Assembly: GCA_922989275.2 (NCBI GenBank)
Contig: OV277861.1
Location: 22,474,479-22,538,478 of the forward strand
DNA from: Gari tellinella
Lineage: Eukaryota; Mollusca; Bivalvia; Cardiida; Psammobiidae
Length of the DNA: 64,000 nucleotides
Direction: 5' to 3'
Positions 12,701-27,700 of this stretch are shown one piece after another. The position numbers and the translations under genes were made by a program. The notes under the pieces were generated by a model. The model did no database searches, was not told the origin of the DNA, and was given only the letters and a program-made list of their open reading frames with translations. Each line of letters begins with the position of its first letter. Within the stretch, counting starts at the first letter, position 1.

Positions 12701-15700
12701 ATAACAAGTGACAGCTATGCATGGCAAAGGTAATGCATCGACATCAGCGACTAAAGTCGATCTTTTCAAACAGTTTGGATTCTGATTGGACGCCGCATAA
12801 CGCGGCGTCTGATCAGAATCCAAACTGTTTGACAATCATTTTGATGTATCTTCCATTTTTTTGCTAAAATCAGCTTAGAAACAATAGTACAAACCACAGT
12901 ATTAATTAAAGAAAGCGATATTATGAGAGTGGAAAGGTTAAAGTAGACTGTGAAATTTTGCAGAGAAAGACTCTGATTGAAAGATTCCGGTTGAATTCTT
13001 TCGCAGACAAAATATCGTTGGTCAAAATTTGTCTTCTGCAATTTTAAGTCAAATTCATTTTTTTTAAACTTTTGAATGTATAAAAGTTTTGATATTGGAA
13101 TGAGAGTGAAGCAGTTTGGATCCTGATCAGATGTCGAAGTACGCGGCGTCTGATTTGGATTCAAGCTGGTTGCAAAGTTGACATGTGTCACCTGTGGCAA
13201 TGAAAGGGTGAAAATCGGGAAAATCAACTATGGACATTGAAATATAGATTAACATGTACGTATATATATCTACATACCTTAAATTTTCATTGTCATCTCG
13301 AAGCTTTTTCATCTCAGATTCCAACTGTGTTTTTGAGTTCCTATTAATATAACAAATAACTCAGTTAAAGTTGTATGTATATTAAAATGTTCATGTCCGT
13401 TTACTTTTTTCAAAAGGTATCATTAGGAATACTTTTAAGTAACATTTTAAATTCATTTTCACCTAACTCATATTATAAAACCGTTTCAGTGAAAATCACT
13501 TGTAACAAAATTTTGGAATCCTGGAAATTCATTTCGCTTTATCCAAATGTCTTATATAAGGAAATGTCAATGTAAATAATTGCATAAAATAAAATTGTAT
13601 ACACACCATGTCCTTATTTAGGAACAAGATCAGAAAGAAAGGTAACATACACAGGAATTCTTTAATATTGTTTGATATTACTTAATATAAATAAATGGTT
13701 GCAATCTAGGATTGCTATGAAATATGTCTACTTATTTCTTGGACTGTAATCCATTCTTTTTTAATATTAATGAAAAACTAAATGTGTTCCATGCTTCATA
13801 TTTATTGAAAAATCAGCTTATAGTGAATATTTAAGAAGTAATCTGTATCAATATGTCACGCGATGACTGATCAGGATCCAAACTGTTTACCAGTGTTATC
13901 GATATTTCTTCTATATCATGTTGCCTTAAACGAATGTTAAGACAACAGTATTTAGGCAGCTGCTATTTGTTGGTGAAATGATTAAGGATAATTTCTTTCA
14001 AAAACGCAATTCAAATCTTAAGATACATGTCAACAATATCATACTTACAGTGTGTTCTTGCTGTCATCTTTGACTTGTTTCAACTCAAGCTCAAGTTCAC
14101 GTAGAGTTTGGCTGCCAAATGAAAAATACAGAGTTTAATGAATATGTATATAAAAGAAATACTATCTAATTGAATTGATTAATTCATGGTTAATTTATAC
14201 ACGTTTCTTACAAATTCATCTGAAAATCGATCAAAGTTAGGAAAGAACATCCTTCCAGAAATACTATAATGGTACGGTTGATATGACTTTGAAACTAAAC
14301 TAAACGTAACGACAATGCTATAGCCCATTTATGCCAAATGGATTGTTCCATGATGATATATTGGATAAGTCTATGATTTTATTAAAGGGTACCTGGTCTA
14401 GTTATTATTTTATGTTTGATAGTAGACCTTATTCTTGTTTGCAAACAGTGTAGACTCTGATCAGACGCCGCATAATGCGGCGTCTGATCAGAGTCTACAC
14501 TGTTAGCATTTGTCCCTTTTATTCGACGCTAGGCAAAAATGGGTTAAAGTGTAGAAAATGACAGATTTTCAACAACTCTGACGATTTATTTTTCATGAGC
14601 TGCAAATTTTTAAGAGCCTGGAAAAAGGCGCATGTTTACCTAGCATATCACCTGGCTCAAACCTTCTTGCAAACAATATGAGATATAATCATAGTGTCAA
14701 ACAGTTTACGTCCCAATGAGACGCCGAGTTACTATTTTAAACAGCTAAAGTTTTAATCAGTAAGAAACAGTCCATTACTATACAAGTCCTCTACAATATA
14801 TACTTATGAATAATATAATACTTATAAGGAATATAGGGACAAACTTTAAACTATGTAAACCAAGAAGCAGTGTTGCTTTAATCATTTACAACAGTTTGCG
14901 CTTCTTTTCGTTTCAATGGAAAATGATTATGTCTTTTGTGCTGTATCTCTCTAACCATACCTTAATTTGTCTGCTTCATCTTCAGAAGACTGTAGCTTAT
15001 TTTCTAACTTCGATATTTGAGATCTGAAATATGTGCGAAATGTCAAACAAATATACATTACTGAGTTTTGCTGTCGTTTTCCTAGTTAAGCTTGCCCACA
15101 TTCATATTTTGGAAATCATAAATCTTGATAAAATACAGGCATACTTTATTTTTTTATTGAAGAGACATTCAACAGTTGACAAATTTTGTACCCATGTATT
15201 AATTTGGTATTTGCAGAGCATGAAATATCAAGCAGTTCGTATATAGTTACTTTGTTCAATCCTTAATCAACCCAGTTGCGTAATGATGGACACTTACATG
15301 TTCTTTCATTTGTCAAGTTATGCAACGATGGACATTTACATGTGCTTTCATTTATCAAGTTAACAACGATGGATATTTACATGTACTTTCATTTATCAAG
15401 TTATGCAACGATGGCCATTTACACGTTCTTTCATTTGTCAAGTTATGCAACGATGGCCATTTACATGTACTTTCATTTATCAAGTTAACAACGATGGGCA
15501 TTTACATGTACTTTCATTTATCAAGTTATGCAACGATGGCCATTTACATGTACTTTCATTTATCAAGTTATACAACGATCGACATTTATATGAACTTTCA
15601 TTTATCAAGTTATATAACGATGGACATTTATATGAACTGTCATTTATCAAGTTATACAATGATGGGCATTTACATGTACTTTTATTTATCAAGTTATTCA

Positions 15701-18700
15701 ACAGTATTTCGAATGTTAAAAAAGGCAACGTTAACACGACCTTACATATTGCACAAAATGGTAAATTTGTCTTACCTTGTAGCAGTCAGGTCTTTGTTGT
15801 CGTTGTTTTGCGCAGACGATAAGTCAGTTTTCAACTTTGTAACGGTATCGCTGAGGGTATGGTTTGTAGATCTGGAAAGAATGTAGACAGAATACTTGTT
15901 TCGTGCAACAATTCGTGTGTGTTTATAAGTCTGCTTACCCATCAACATTGGCAAAGGTGTGACTCATTATTTATGATAGTGTATCTCATTAAAATGGAAT
16001 ACAATATCACGTAGACGGTAAGAACATTTACAAACTTCTGAGGAATAATTTTTCTCGGAATGGAAAATGTAAGGAGCTTGATTATATGATCTGGTTTACA
16101 ATTGTTTGCAATTGAAATGATGGTTTTAGCACGAATGGTTTATTGAGAAAGAATGGCGTCTTCTCACTGTACACCCAATCATATTCGGGACTTCTCCAAA
16201 TTTTGCGAACAGTTTGGATAAATATGTATACATCTAATTGCAACAAATTAGCAGTCGAAAATGTCATAGCAGACGATACCACAACAGGATAAGTGTTAAA
16301 TTATAAAATTATCAACAGATGGAACATTGTGGGAACATCAACTGTAAATAAATGCCAGTCTATCTACCTGTATAAGTATGGTTTACTTACTCGAGTTCCT
16401 CTATGTCAGACTTGCCTTTGGCCAAAGCTGCTTTCAGGGTTTCTCGTTCTATCCTTTGAAGCAAAATGAACATGAGAAAATCAGACTTAGATCTATTGCA
16501 TTTTAACCCTTTCATATTAAGATTTATTATGAGTTTTTTTACATGTACCCCTTCATCGCCATATTTTCGTCTGATTCAAGATTGCTATCTACAATATCGT
16601 TTCAAGGTTAGATATAAGGCAGTGTAACTGACGTAATTTCAAAACAAGTGGCAAACAGTTTTGATCCTGGCGGCGTCTGATCAGGATCAAAACTGTTTTG
16701 CAAATGCGCTTTAAGGCGTCATTGAGAGTGAAAGGGTTAACAGTGTACATACTGGTCAGCCGTCAGATCAGACATGGCTTTTAATCAAGGTGTAGACTTA
16801 GCAATACACTTTATTTTTTATTATTATACCAGATTTATATAGCGCTCTTTTCACACTGGGGTTGTGCGTTCAAAAGCGCTTCACATGAAATTACATACAT
16901 GTACCTACAAAGTTAGAAAAGACAAAATAACCACAATTAGATCTAAAATAAACGTGAAAAAAGATACAAAAGACAGCCCCCAAAACGGCATCACATTACC
17001 CCCATCAATCAGCAATGAACCGACCGGCTAAAGATTGCCGACTGATAGAAATAATAGTAGAGCGACCAATGCAGGCCGCCGCGAAAAGACAAATAACTAC
17101 AATTAGATCTAAAATAAACATGAATAAACATACAAAAGACAGTCCCCAAAACGACGATCACATTACCCCCATCAATCAGCAATGAACCGACAGGCTAAAG
17201 ATTACAATGCTAAATAATATGCTAACGAATACACTTAACTTATAGAATACTTTAGATGCTGATGTATATTTTGTCAGGTGAAATATTTTGTTCAGTTCAC
17301 ATGTAACAATCCGGATTCAAATGCATAAGGAATCCGGAATCTTATACTATTAGCTAACTGATACTATATAGTACAAACTATTTGTAAATATTTTGTTCCT
17401 TATGTATTCATGTATTTTTAGATGTAGAAATGTGTATGTTTACTTACATATATTCAGATAGCTCCTTATTTCTACTGTCTAATTGTTTCTTAAGGGCCGC
17501 ATGGTTTCGCCTGTAATTGAAATGAATGCCTTTAAAAGTTTAACTAGGTTCAAATTTTATTAATTTAATTAAATATACTAGTACTTGATTTGTCGAATTA
17601 TAACGAATAACTAATATAAAGATACACTGGTATGATATACAACGTTATTCTTTCCTTTTAACACGAAACGTATTTAACAGGCACAAAGCAAAAACATGTA
17701 TATAATCAGTTGTAAAACTGCTGATTCATTTGTTTAATCTGTATGAAAAACTGCTCCAAGCCTATTCATACGCCGTTGTCTAATCTCGTTCCAAACTGTT
17801 TAAAGAAACAGTACATTGCCCCCTCCCTACAACGGCACTCCAAACAACAATTCCCTCCTTACAACAACACTTGCCGCTTTTCCCAAAACAAGAACATTAT
17901 GTCCAACCTTTTCACGGCTGCAGTATCGTCTGCTTAAACTTGTCGTATGCTGCTTTTCTCAGAGTCACATAATGGACATTTTGAGAAAACATAATGACGA
18001 GTGGCTAACAGCTTGAATCCTGATCAGACGTCGCGTGACGTGGCGTCTGATCTGGATTCTATCTGTTTGCAAATGTAAGCCAATTTCCCTTCCTATAACA
18101 ACTAATTCCAAACAACACACACATCGTGTCTCCCATTGGGTGTTGTTGTACGGAGGGAGCATTGTACGAGTTTTTGCATAAATGGGTTTATTGGGAAATA
18201 GTAGCATCTTCTTCATTGTATAAGCATACCTCTGATTTCAGTGAAGAAGACGCTAACAGCTTATATGAAAGGCAAAGGCGATAACATGTAGAAAATGACA
18301 GACTGCCTTACCCCTAGTACAATAGTGTTTTGCAAACAGTTTGGTTCCTGGGGCCCGTTTTACTAAACAACTTACGCAAATTATTTGCGTAAGTCAAAAT
18401 TTTAAATTTTAATTTATATTTTTAATTATCACTTGCTACAAACAGCAAATAGCCAGATCAGAGGACGCGCTTTTAGCGCGTCCTCTGATCTGGCTATTTG
18501 CTGTTTGCAAACTTTTATGATCGAAAAATAAGAGTTAAACGATTTTGACTTACGCAAACATTTTGCGTAAGTAGTTTAGTAAAACGAGCCCCTGATCAGA
18601 CGCTGATCCAAACTGGTTGACACTGATTTCATTATTTCTCAAGTTAAAATGCCAAAATGTTATATATGAGAAATAAAAGCAGACCACACTTGTTTCAAAT

Positions 18701-21700
18701 TGATGAAGTCATGGCAGTGAATGGGTTAAATTCGTGGTTGCAAACAGCTTGGAGCCTCGTCAGACGTAGAGTTACTCTGAATCTAATCTGTGTTCAGACT
18801 GTTTGGAAGGGGTACACATGTACCTGTTTCAGCGAAAACACCATTATTTGGAAATAGTAACGTCTTCTACACTGTTTATAAGTACCTGAGGGAATCTCTT
18901 TCGCTCTTAGTTTCATCCAATTCTTTCTGTAGAGTTTCAGCGTCGTGTCTGAATAAACAATAAATGCATATTAAACCTTCTTCATGTTGAATTGTTCGTA
19001 ATTATGAACTGTTCTACTTTTGAAAAAGGCATACTTTTGTGTTGAGTATTAGTATACTGGATTATAGCATAAAAGATAGTAAATATGAGAATCGTTAGCC
19101 AATCTTGTATTATGCATGTAGTCATATACGAGTAATATAAGGAATATATTAAAGTACTGCAACTGACACGTAAGAAAGAATTAATCAACCGAGTATATGT
19201 ATTAGCTCCTATCATATTGACAGAACTAAAAAAACAATTTCTGATAACATGTTATATCTAAAGAAATAATAAAGTATAATATGCTAAGGGTACAATGTTG
19301 TTCAGACTACGTATTATGCAGACGAAAACTGCTGAAGGTTACATGTACTCGTAATAAATCATTGAAAAAAATAAAATTTACGAAAAACGTGCACATACAT
19401 TGTACAGCGACAACTTAACCCTTTGCCTGCTGGTCGCGACTTTATTGATGTTTGCAAACAGTTTAGATCCAGATCAGACACCGCGTAACGCGGTGTCTGA
19501 TCTGGATCCAAACTGTTTGACACTCTTCTTTAGGTTTCTTTACTTAAAAATGTATAAATCTAAATTTAACAAACTTTGCAGACGACAATTTCGAAGCAGA
19601 CGACATCACCGCAGGATAAGGGTTAATGTAAAATCCTAAATATATTTAAAGACACATTACTGTTTAATGTAGTGCAAAGTAATGTAGAAACTCCTTTGGA
19701 GCTTTCTGTATATTTTCTGTCCTGCATCAGACCGCGGCCTTGTTATTATACTGTACTGCAAATAAACATTTTCATTGCCATAAGCGCCTTAAGACGATTT
19801 TGCCAACAGTTTGATCCAGTGTCTGACCAGGAACTCGTATAAACATTTTCTCAGAACTATCAAAATTTTGATTGTGCCTAAAGTTGCATACGACAAATAT
19901 CAGCAGATGATATTTTGCCCGCGAAAGGGTTAAAAGAGACGGTGAAAGGGATTGCCCTTTGTTGTACATAGGTTTAACATTTATGAAAATCACCTTGTAT
20001 CTTCACCATATGATGCAAATACCCAACACCAACACCATATCGTGATTGACAAACAACTGAAGAAAAGTTTGATGAAACATTGTAAATACCATACCATAAT
20101 TGAGAGCATGAGTATGTGCTCTTCATTTATGTATAGGAGCTGAAGACATTGTGCACCACTATTATATTTGACAAAGACTCCTTCTTTAAAGCACCATGCA
20201 AGTTAAGCCGTTTTCAATTATTCTTGCAACAACTGGCTGACCCTTATTGGGCCGAACTATAGGCTGCTTCAAAAGTTTCGTGTCCAAAAATACGTTTTTA
20301 GGTTTAATATACCGGTATTCCTAATTTAAGTGGTTAACCATCATGTTTGTGCCAAACAATCTGGATTCTGATCAGATACCACGTAATGCAGTGTTGGATT
20401 GGTCTGAGTTTAATAATGTTTTAGAGTCGTTGTGCTTTGCTTTCGTCACAAAAAAGTGTGATGTCACTCGCCTTTTGGAGAGTATGTTGGGAAGCTTTTG
20501 GGTATATATTTTCAACTTTTCTTTCGTCTCATTAAGCTCCTTATTCAAAGCCTCCTCTTTTTGTCTGTAGTCTCTCTCCAGTATTCTTGAAAAAGAAGTG
20601 TGTCGGTCAAGGTCATAATCTGCTTTCTTGGAAATTATAATAATTTATGTATTGCAAGCCATTTAGGTCCTGATAAGATGTCGAACGCTTTGGTGTCTCA
20701 TTAACTCATTCACCACAGAAACTTTTAATGGAAAGTTCCATTTTCCATTTAAGTATAGTACATTTATGACAATTTATGGGTGTTTTTTGCATTATATTGC
20801 AAATTAACAAACAGTGTAGACCCTAATCAGAGGTAGCCCTCTGATCTGGATCTACACTGTTTGTATAGGACAATTGTACTTATAGGTACACTGTTTATAA
20901 ATGACGAGTACACTCGTCGCTAGGGTTGAATTTGTTAATACCTAAACGGATTGACATCAAATCGTTTTTGTTTATAACACAGCTTTGAGAATTAATGCAG
21001 ACAGTAAGTAAAATATTGTACATTTTAAATTTTACATTAATGTGATGTTTAGAGATTAGGTAAATCTTAATTTTAACGAAAACGTAATGGGTAAATTGTA
21101 GGAAAAAGCATCAAAACAAGTATTAAACATTTTATAAAAAATGTTAAGGTCCTGATCAGAGGCCGGGTTGTATGGTGTCTAATTTGGATCCAAACTACCT
21201 GTAATGCCATTGTATCTACCTGCATATGACAGTGTAATATAAACAATGCAGGGAAGAAGTATAATCCTTTCATTGCCAAAGTGTCGGGAGTTTTTACCCC
21301 TTCACCGCCATATGGCAGTCTGCTTCAATATTGTTGCATGCAATATCGTTTTGATTTAAGGCAGTACGACTAACGAGCTTTCGAAACGATTGTCAAACAG
21401 TTTGTTTGCAAACGCCCATTTTGGTGTCATTGATAGTATAAAGGTTAATACATTCATATCACAAAAATAATAAGGGTCTCAGACGTTCTGACTGTTGAGC
21501 AGTCGGACGGACGTACAGAAGGATTGGCAACGGACCAACCAACAGCAGGTATCACTCTGGTCTAAAGCTGTCACAATAAGACACATATATCGAAACGTTA
21601 AAGAACAATTCACCGAATACAGTGCTCCCTCTCTACAACGACATCCAATGGGAGACACAGATTGTGTGTGGATTGTTCGGAGGGAGGCGTTAGAGGGAGG

Positions 21701-24700
21701 GAAAATATTTTCGTTATAAATTCACGTACTGTGGCGTTATTTGACGGAATTTGATCAAATAACAAGTAGATATTGATAAATTAATAATTTCCCGAGGGCA
21801 CCAGAGAGAGAATATCGGTGATCTAGTCGATTTTAGCAGCAGTTTAACTTGAGAGTTTAGACTACATGTTCGATCCCCGTTGTATACCTTGTCTTTATAG
21901 ATCTATAAACGGTAATCGAAGTCTAGATCTATGTGTCAAGTACCTCTGGCTAGAAGGAATAGGAAAATAAGTCATGTGGTTTCTTTTGTCATTTTATAAT
22001 TTTATGGTGTGAAATAAAGAGGTAATTTAACAGTGTAGAGTACAATACTGAATTAAATTGGACTCGAACACAGCAGTCATAATCATTTCATTTTGATCTT
22101 TAAGATTTCTTAACAGATGTAAATTTTGAAAATCGAAATACTTAATCTTACTTTTGTTATTCTTCATTACTATATTTTTTTTATGTGTGTAGTACTGTGA
22201 TGTTATAAATATCTGTGTTATACATGACTTATATAAGTCATTTATATCATCTCTTATAATTCCTTAATGGAATGACTTTGCGCTATTTTAAAGATTTTAT
22301 TGTATATGTTTCTGTGTGTATTGAATGTGCATTGATGAGATGTAAATAAATATAAAGATATTGGACTCGGCTATCGCCTCGACCAAATATGGATTATGAC
22401 TGATGTGTACTCGTCCAATAGAATTCAGTATTGTACTCAACACTGTTAAACAAACTCATAATATCATAATTACCTTAGGTCGTCCTTGGAGGGCAGCTTA
22501 TTCGCCACGGAATCATACATGCCTTTTATTTTGGTGTACTCTATCTCAAGGCTTTCACAGCGCCGCTTCAAAACAGTACTGAAAATAGAATATATAATAA
22601 AACACAGTACTACATGTATTTAATTACAGTGTAGACGATGTGAATCATTTCCTATCAACACGCTTGCTTTAAAAATAACATGTTCCACAGCAAACTCTTT
22701 GGAACCAGATCAGACGGGTTACCAGGCGTCCGATCAGATTCCAAACGGTTTGTCACTCAGATAAAACATGAACTTTCAGAAAATGTAATATTTTACAGTT
22801 TATCACATTGCGTGTGTATTTATTTTCAATAAAAAATATTTTCTTCACCGTGTTTTCTTTAGTGTCATGCCCGGATTCATTTAGTTTCAGAGCAGACGCC
22901 CAGACCCAAAACTGACGTTCAATCGGCATTGCAAAAGGATCCATACTGTTTCAGACATATATTGATGTTTTTCGTCAAATGTATATCGTAAACTAAATTT
23001 TAACACAAATTCCAAATGGCAATTACACACAGGCAATATACGGCAATACATGTAGGAACGGTGGGGAGAATAAATATCATATTTGTTGCCTGATGAAGAG
23101 TAGGCCCTACTTAATTATTTTACCAAACGATAGAGATGAACTGAATAGATTACTGTCGTTGGGGTTGGAGTAAATTATTGACATTTCATTTTCCTTATTT
23201 GACATTTCATTGCTATATAATTATTAATTAGAAGGTCTCAGTAAAACATGGGTTCCTTATCTCCAATTATTTTTGGGGACCTCCGTGGCCTAGTGGTATT
23301 GTCACTGTGACTTATACCACTAATCTCCTCACCGCTGTGAGTTCGAATCCCAGTAGGGTCGTTCGGATTTTTCATGTGGGAAAGTCTTCCAGCTGGCTTG
23401 CGGAAGGTCGGTGGTTCTACCCAGTTGCCGATTTGTGCCTGAAACAGTGCATAAAGGGTTTCTTGGGTCTTCCTCCACCTGTAATTAGCTGGACGTCGCG
23501 ATATGACTGAAATACTGTTGAAAGCGACGTAAAATCAAAACAAATCAAATTATCTCCAATTTGCGTTAATATTTGCTTGTTATTATTATCTCAAATATTT
23601 GATATCTGTTAATTCACTGGTTTGTTTTAGTTCAGTATAACGAGAATGGTTATTATCTCTTCATTTAACCCATTACCCCATAAATACGCCTTCTGCTTTA
23701 CTTTCAACCTGCTTTAAGGGGTCCCCTATTCTCAATATTAGAAACAGGCTATGGGGTAATGGGTTAAGCTATAAATGCAATGTCTCATCAGGGTCTGCAG
23801 TTAGAGAGGTAGAGAGGACACTACTTTTTTCCTATTAAAAACAAAACTAAATCCGAATGCACTGCAATAAAATGTAGAAAATGGTTTTGAATACCTTGAA
23901 GATTAAATTTAACCGAGTCGCAAACGGTTTCAAGTCTACCCGGGTCTGATTTGTCTCCAATATGTTTGCAATGGACATTAAGTTTAAGGTATGGACACGT
24001 TTATTTGGACAAAATAACGGATTTTCCAATGTGTTTTAAATACTTATAGTTTTGTGTTGTATTAAAAATTAAGTCATTGCTTATACACCAAAGTCTCAAC
24101 TGATAATGGACCTTCATTACAAAGAGCAATTGAATAATTAACTAAAACCCAGTAAAATGTTTTTTATAACTGTGGTAATAAAATATTGACTTTGTCTCAC
24201 ATTTCCTCTGCCTCTAGTTTAGACGTTTTCTTTAGGGACGTAATTTCCTTGTCTCGCTTATATAGCTTGTCCTTGAGTTCCCTGGCCAACGGGCTGAAGA
24301 ATAACACAAACAGGCGGGTCACCATTGTTGATATAGTACATCAAATAAAAAGAAAATATTTCTAATGACTTTCATAACATGTTCGTTGATTGGTTAGTAA
24401 CCAAATGGGACATCTCACCAGCAGCAGAAGCATATTGAGCCTTGCTAAGGAGTTTTAATTTTGACAAGTTCATGCACTGCATGTTTACATTAAATTGCCA
24501 CAACATATTCAAACCTAGCGACGAGTATTTTTGTCACTACCACAGTGTTTCCTGTGAATAGTTCACATGTCCTATGTAAACAGTTTAGACTCTGATCAGA
24601 GTCCTTCGATCAGGGTTTACACTGTTTGTCCTTTTGCAATTTATTGTTCAAACCAATCTTATATACAGTGGAGAAACTGTTATTCTTTCCCAATAAACGC

Positions 24701-27700
24701 GTTTACGCTAAAACTATTATTTCTATTGCAAACAGTTTGGAGCCAGATCAGACACCGGGTAACCCGGCGTCTGATCAGGCTCCAAACTGTTTGCCACCAA
24801 GACAAGCATGAATTATCAGAATTCTCCAAAAGTTGCACTTTTCTACGTTTTAGTGTTTTGCGTTTGCGTTTTGTTTCGTTTAAACGGGAAAGAATAACAG
24901 ATTCTCCACTGTAGAAATATGGACGAGGGCTTAATTTGAAACTGGATTTTCCCACTTCAAGTTTCAGGGATGAACGAGTTACACGCCAAGTTATCCATTT
25001 TGTATTTTCAGACATGATGCTCTGTTGGCTGTAAATGATACTACATTTTTTGTTTGTGTTGCTTAAAAGATATATATATTGCGGACCAGTTTTAATAGAT
25101 TAGAAAACTCAGAAAGTTTATGCATGTTTTGAAATCATTTCTTTGTTCTGTAGAAGTGCAATGAGTCTTTTTACGATATACACTGTAGATGATTTGTGTT
25201 TTGACGTTGTGACACGGTAGCAGACTTACCTATCTGATGCCCCTTCCACATACTGTTGCAGGTCTCGCTCAGCGCTGAGTTTGAAAAGAGAGAAATTTGT
25301 ACTTCACAACAATCGTGCATGCTTCTGATAAACTTTTATTAATACAATAATGCATGTAGAACACAAAAAGTAGACATTGGCAAACAGTGGAAAATAATGT
25401 TAAGGCACCACAATGTGGGGTTTCTAATCAGGGCCGACACTGTTTGCCAAAATTGTTGCAGATATGGTTTTTTAATCCGTATTCTGCAGATCGCGAGTTG
25501 ACTTGTATTTCAAACAGTTTGGATCCAGATCATATGGGATCAGCCTTTCAGAGAATGTTGAAATATAATTCAGTAATACATGATTGAGTCGGTTTTACGG
25601 CACCGCGACACACAAAGTAGTATAATGGCTATGAGGGTTCCGTGCCAGTTTTATGTAGGGGCAAAGTAAAGCAGAAAACTCATGCATTGCATTAGATCTC
25701 TGATTTACGTAGGTCATGTATGGACAATTACCTAGTTTAAGAGAATTTCAAGTTTCTATTAAGAATAATCGCGTAACACAAACACGATGGTTTTATTATT
25801 ATGATACACAGTAACTCCTCGATATTACGACCAATAAAACGAAGGCTTATTGGTTGAATAAAGGGTAGGTGACATCTGAAAGCGCGGTTACAGTAAAACA
25901 GAGAGGTTCTAAATGAGTTTTCTGTTTTACTGTCTCCTTGCTCAGCAGTCACCTGTCGTCAACACCTAATACAGTAAAACCTCGCTATTACGACCACTAA
26001 AACGAAGGCTAATTAATTGTTTAATAGACAGGTGACAGCTTAAAGCAAGGTGACAGTGAAACAGAAAGCTCCTACAGGAGCTTTCTGTTTCACTGTCACC
26101 TTGTTTTAAGCGGTCACCTGCCGTAAACATCCTAATAATTAACATTATTTAGTGGTCGTAATAGCGAGGTTCTACTGTATATAACATTTTTTGTGGTTGT
26201 AATACAGCGTTTTTACTGTAAATGTACTTACTTATACAGCGCATCTTGAAATATTTGTTCTGTTGTAACGGTCTGTATTTTGTGTTTTGCAATATCTGCC
26301 CTGAAGAATAAAACATGAAGTTATGATATTGAATGAGTTTGATAAAATGATATGAATCCATCTCGTTCAATAATTCCAATACTGAAAACAAACTCATTCA
26401 ATATCATAACTTCATGTTTTATTCTTCAGGGCAGATATTGCAAAACACAAAATACAGACCGTTACAACAGAACAAATAAAACAGAGAGCTTCTAAATGAG
26501 TTTTCTGTTTTACTGTCTCCTTGCTCAGCAGTCACCTGTCGTCAACACCTAATATATAACATTTTTTGTGGTTGTAATACAAACGGAATATTACTACACT
26601 TTGCATATCTTATGCACCGGATCACTCGAGTTGTGTGTGTAAAGGCTATATCCAACGAGACCGGAGGTCGAGTTGGATATAGCCTTTACACACACAACGA
26701 GAGTGATCCGGTACATAAGATATGCAAAGTATAGTAATGTTCCTTTTATTATATACCTCTTATAATAAAAATAAAATGAAAAACGATAGAAATGTTTCGA
26801 GCGTTACTATAAATAAACGGGATTTCCCATACGTCACACTTCGGGGAATGGCGCGTGAAAGTTAATACTCGCTATTACGACCACTAAAACGAATGCTAAT
26901 TGATTAAATAATAGAGAGGTGACAGCTTAAAGCAAAGTGACAGTGAAACAGAAAGCTCCTAAAGGAGCTTTCTGTTTCACTGTCACCTTGTTTTAAGCGG
27001 TCACCTACCGTAAACACCCTAATACTTAACATAATTTAGTGGTCGTAATAGAGAGGTTTTACTGTAGTTCCGAACTTCCGACTACACAGTAAACGTTCTT
27101 TTCCCATTACACAAGGTACATGGGTAATACGGAATTTTCAATCCGTCAAGGTGTATTTGTTCGATAAAATACAGAAATATTTCGGGCAGAACATTGGTAG
27201 GTATATAATAAAAGCGTTTTACTGTAAATGTACTTACTTATACAGCGCATCTTGAAATATTTGTTCTGTTGTAACGGTCTGTATTTTGTGTTTTGCAATA
27301 TCTGCCCTGAAGAATAAAACATACATAAAACATGAAGTTATGATATTGAATGAGTTTGTTTTCAGTATTGGAATTATTGAACGAGTTGGATTCATATCAT
27401 TTTATCTAACGAGTTCAATAAATTCAATTCTGAAAACACACGAATATGATATTCTAATTATCACATAAACACCATTTCCCAATAACATGTGTGTCGGGTA
27501 CGCCAAACGTCGCGTGACGTCATTTCACCATAATGCGTATGTGGTAAAACAATTAGTGAATTTTACAAACTATATAGAACCAGATCAGATGCTGGGTAGT
27601 TTGTTGTTTAAATAACCATTACCCAGATATAAGATTATTTAAGAATAAAACCACAATTATAAAACTGTACAGGCTTACTCTATTAAATTTATTTTTTGCC

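Noticed and set aside
12766..13227. 153-codon minus-strand open frame
   Set aside because: It spans two MITE core hairpins and matches no protein pattern; the true exon nearby is 13278-13340 in another frame.
15276..15886. 188- and 139-codon open frames on the plus strand
   Set aside because: They follow the 42-bp minisatellite and then run antisense through exon 11 of the coiled-coil gene.
23286..23350. tRNA gene
   Set aside because: A and B boxes are present, but the tRNA-like part leads into a SINE body and tail and a clean cloverleaf is not apparent; the same holds for 37692, 32008 and 55129.
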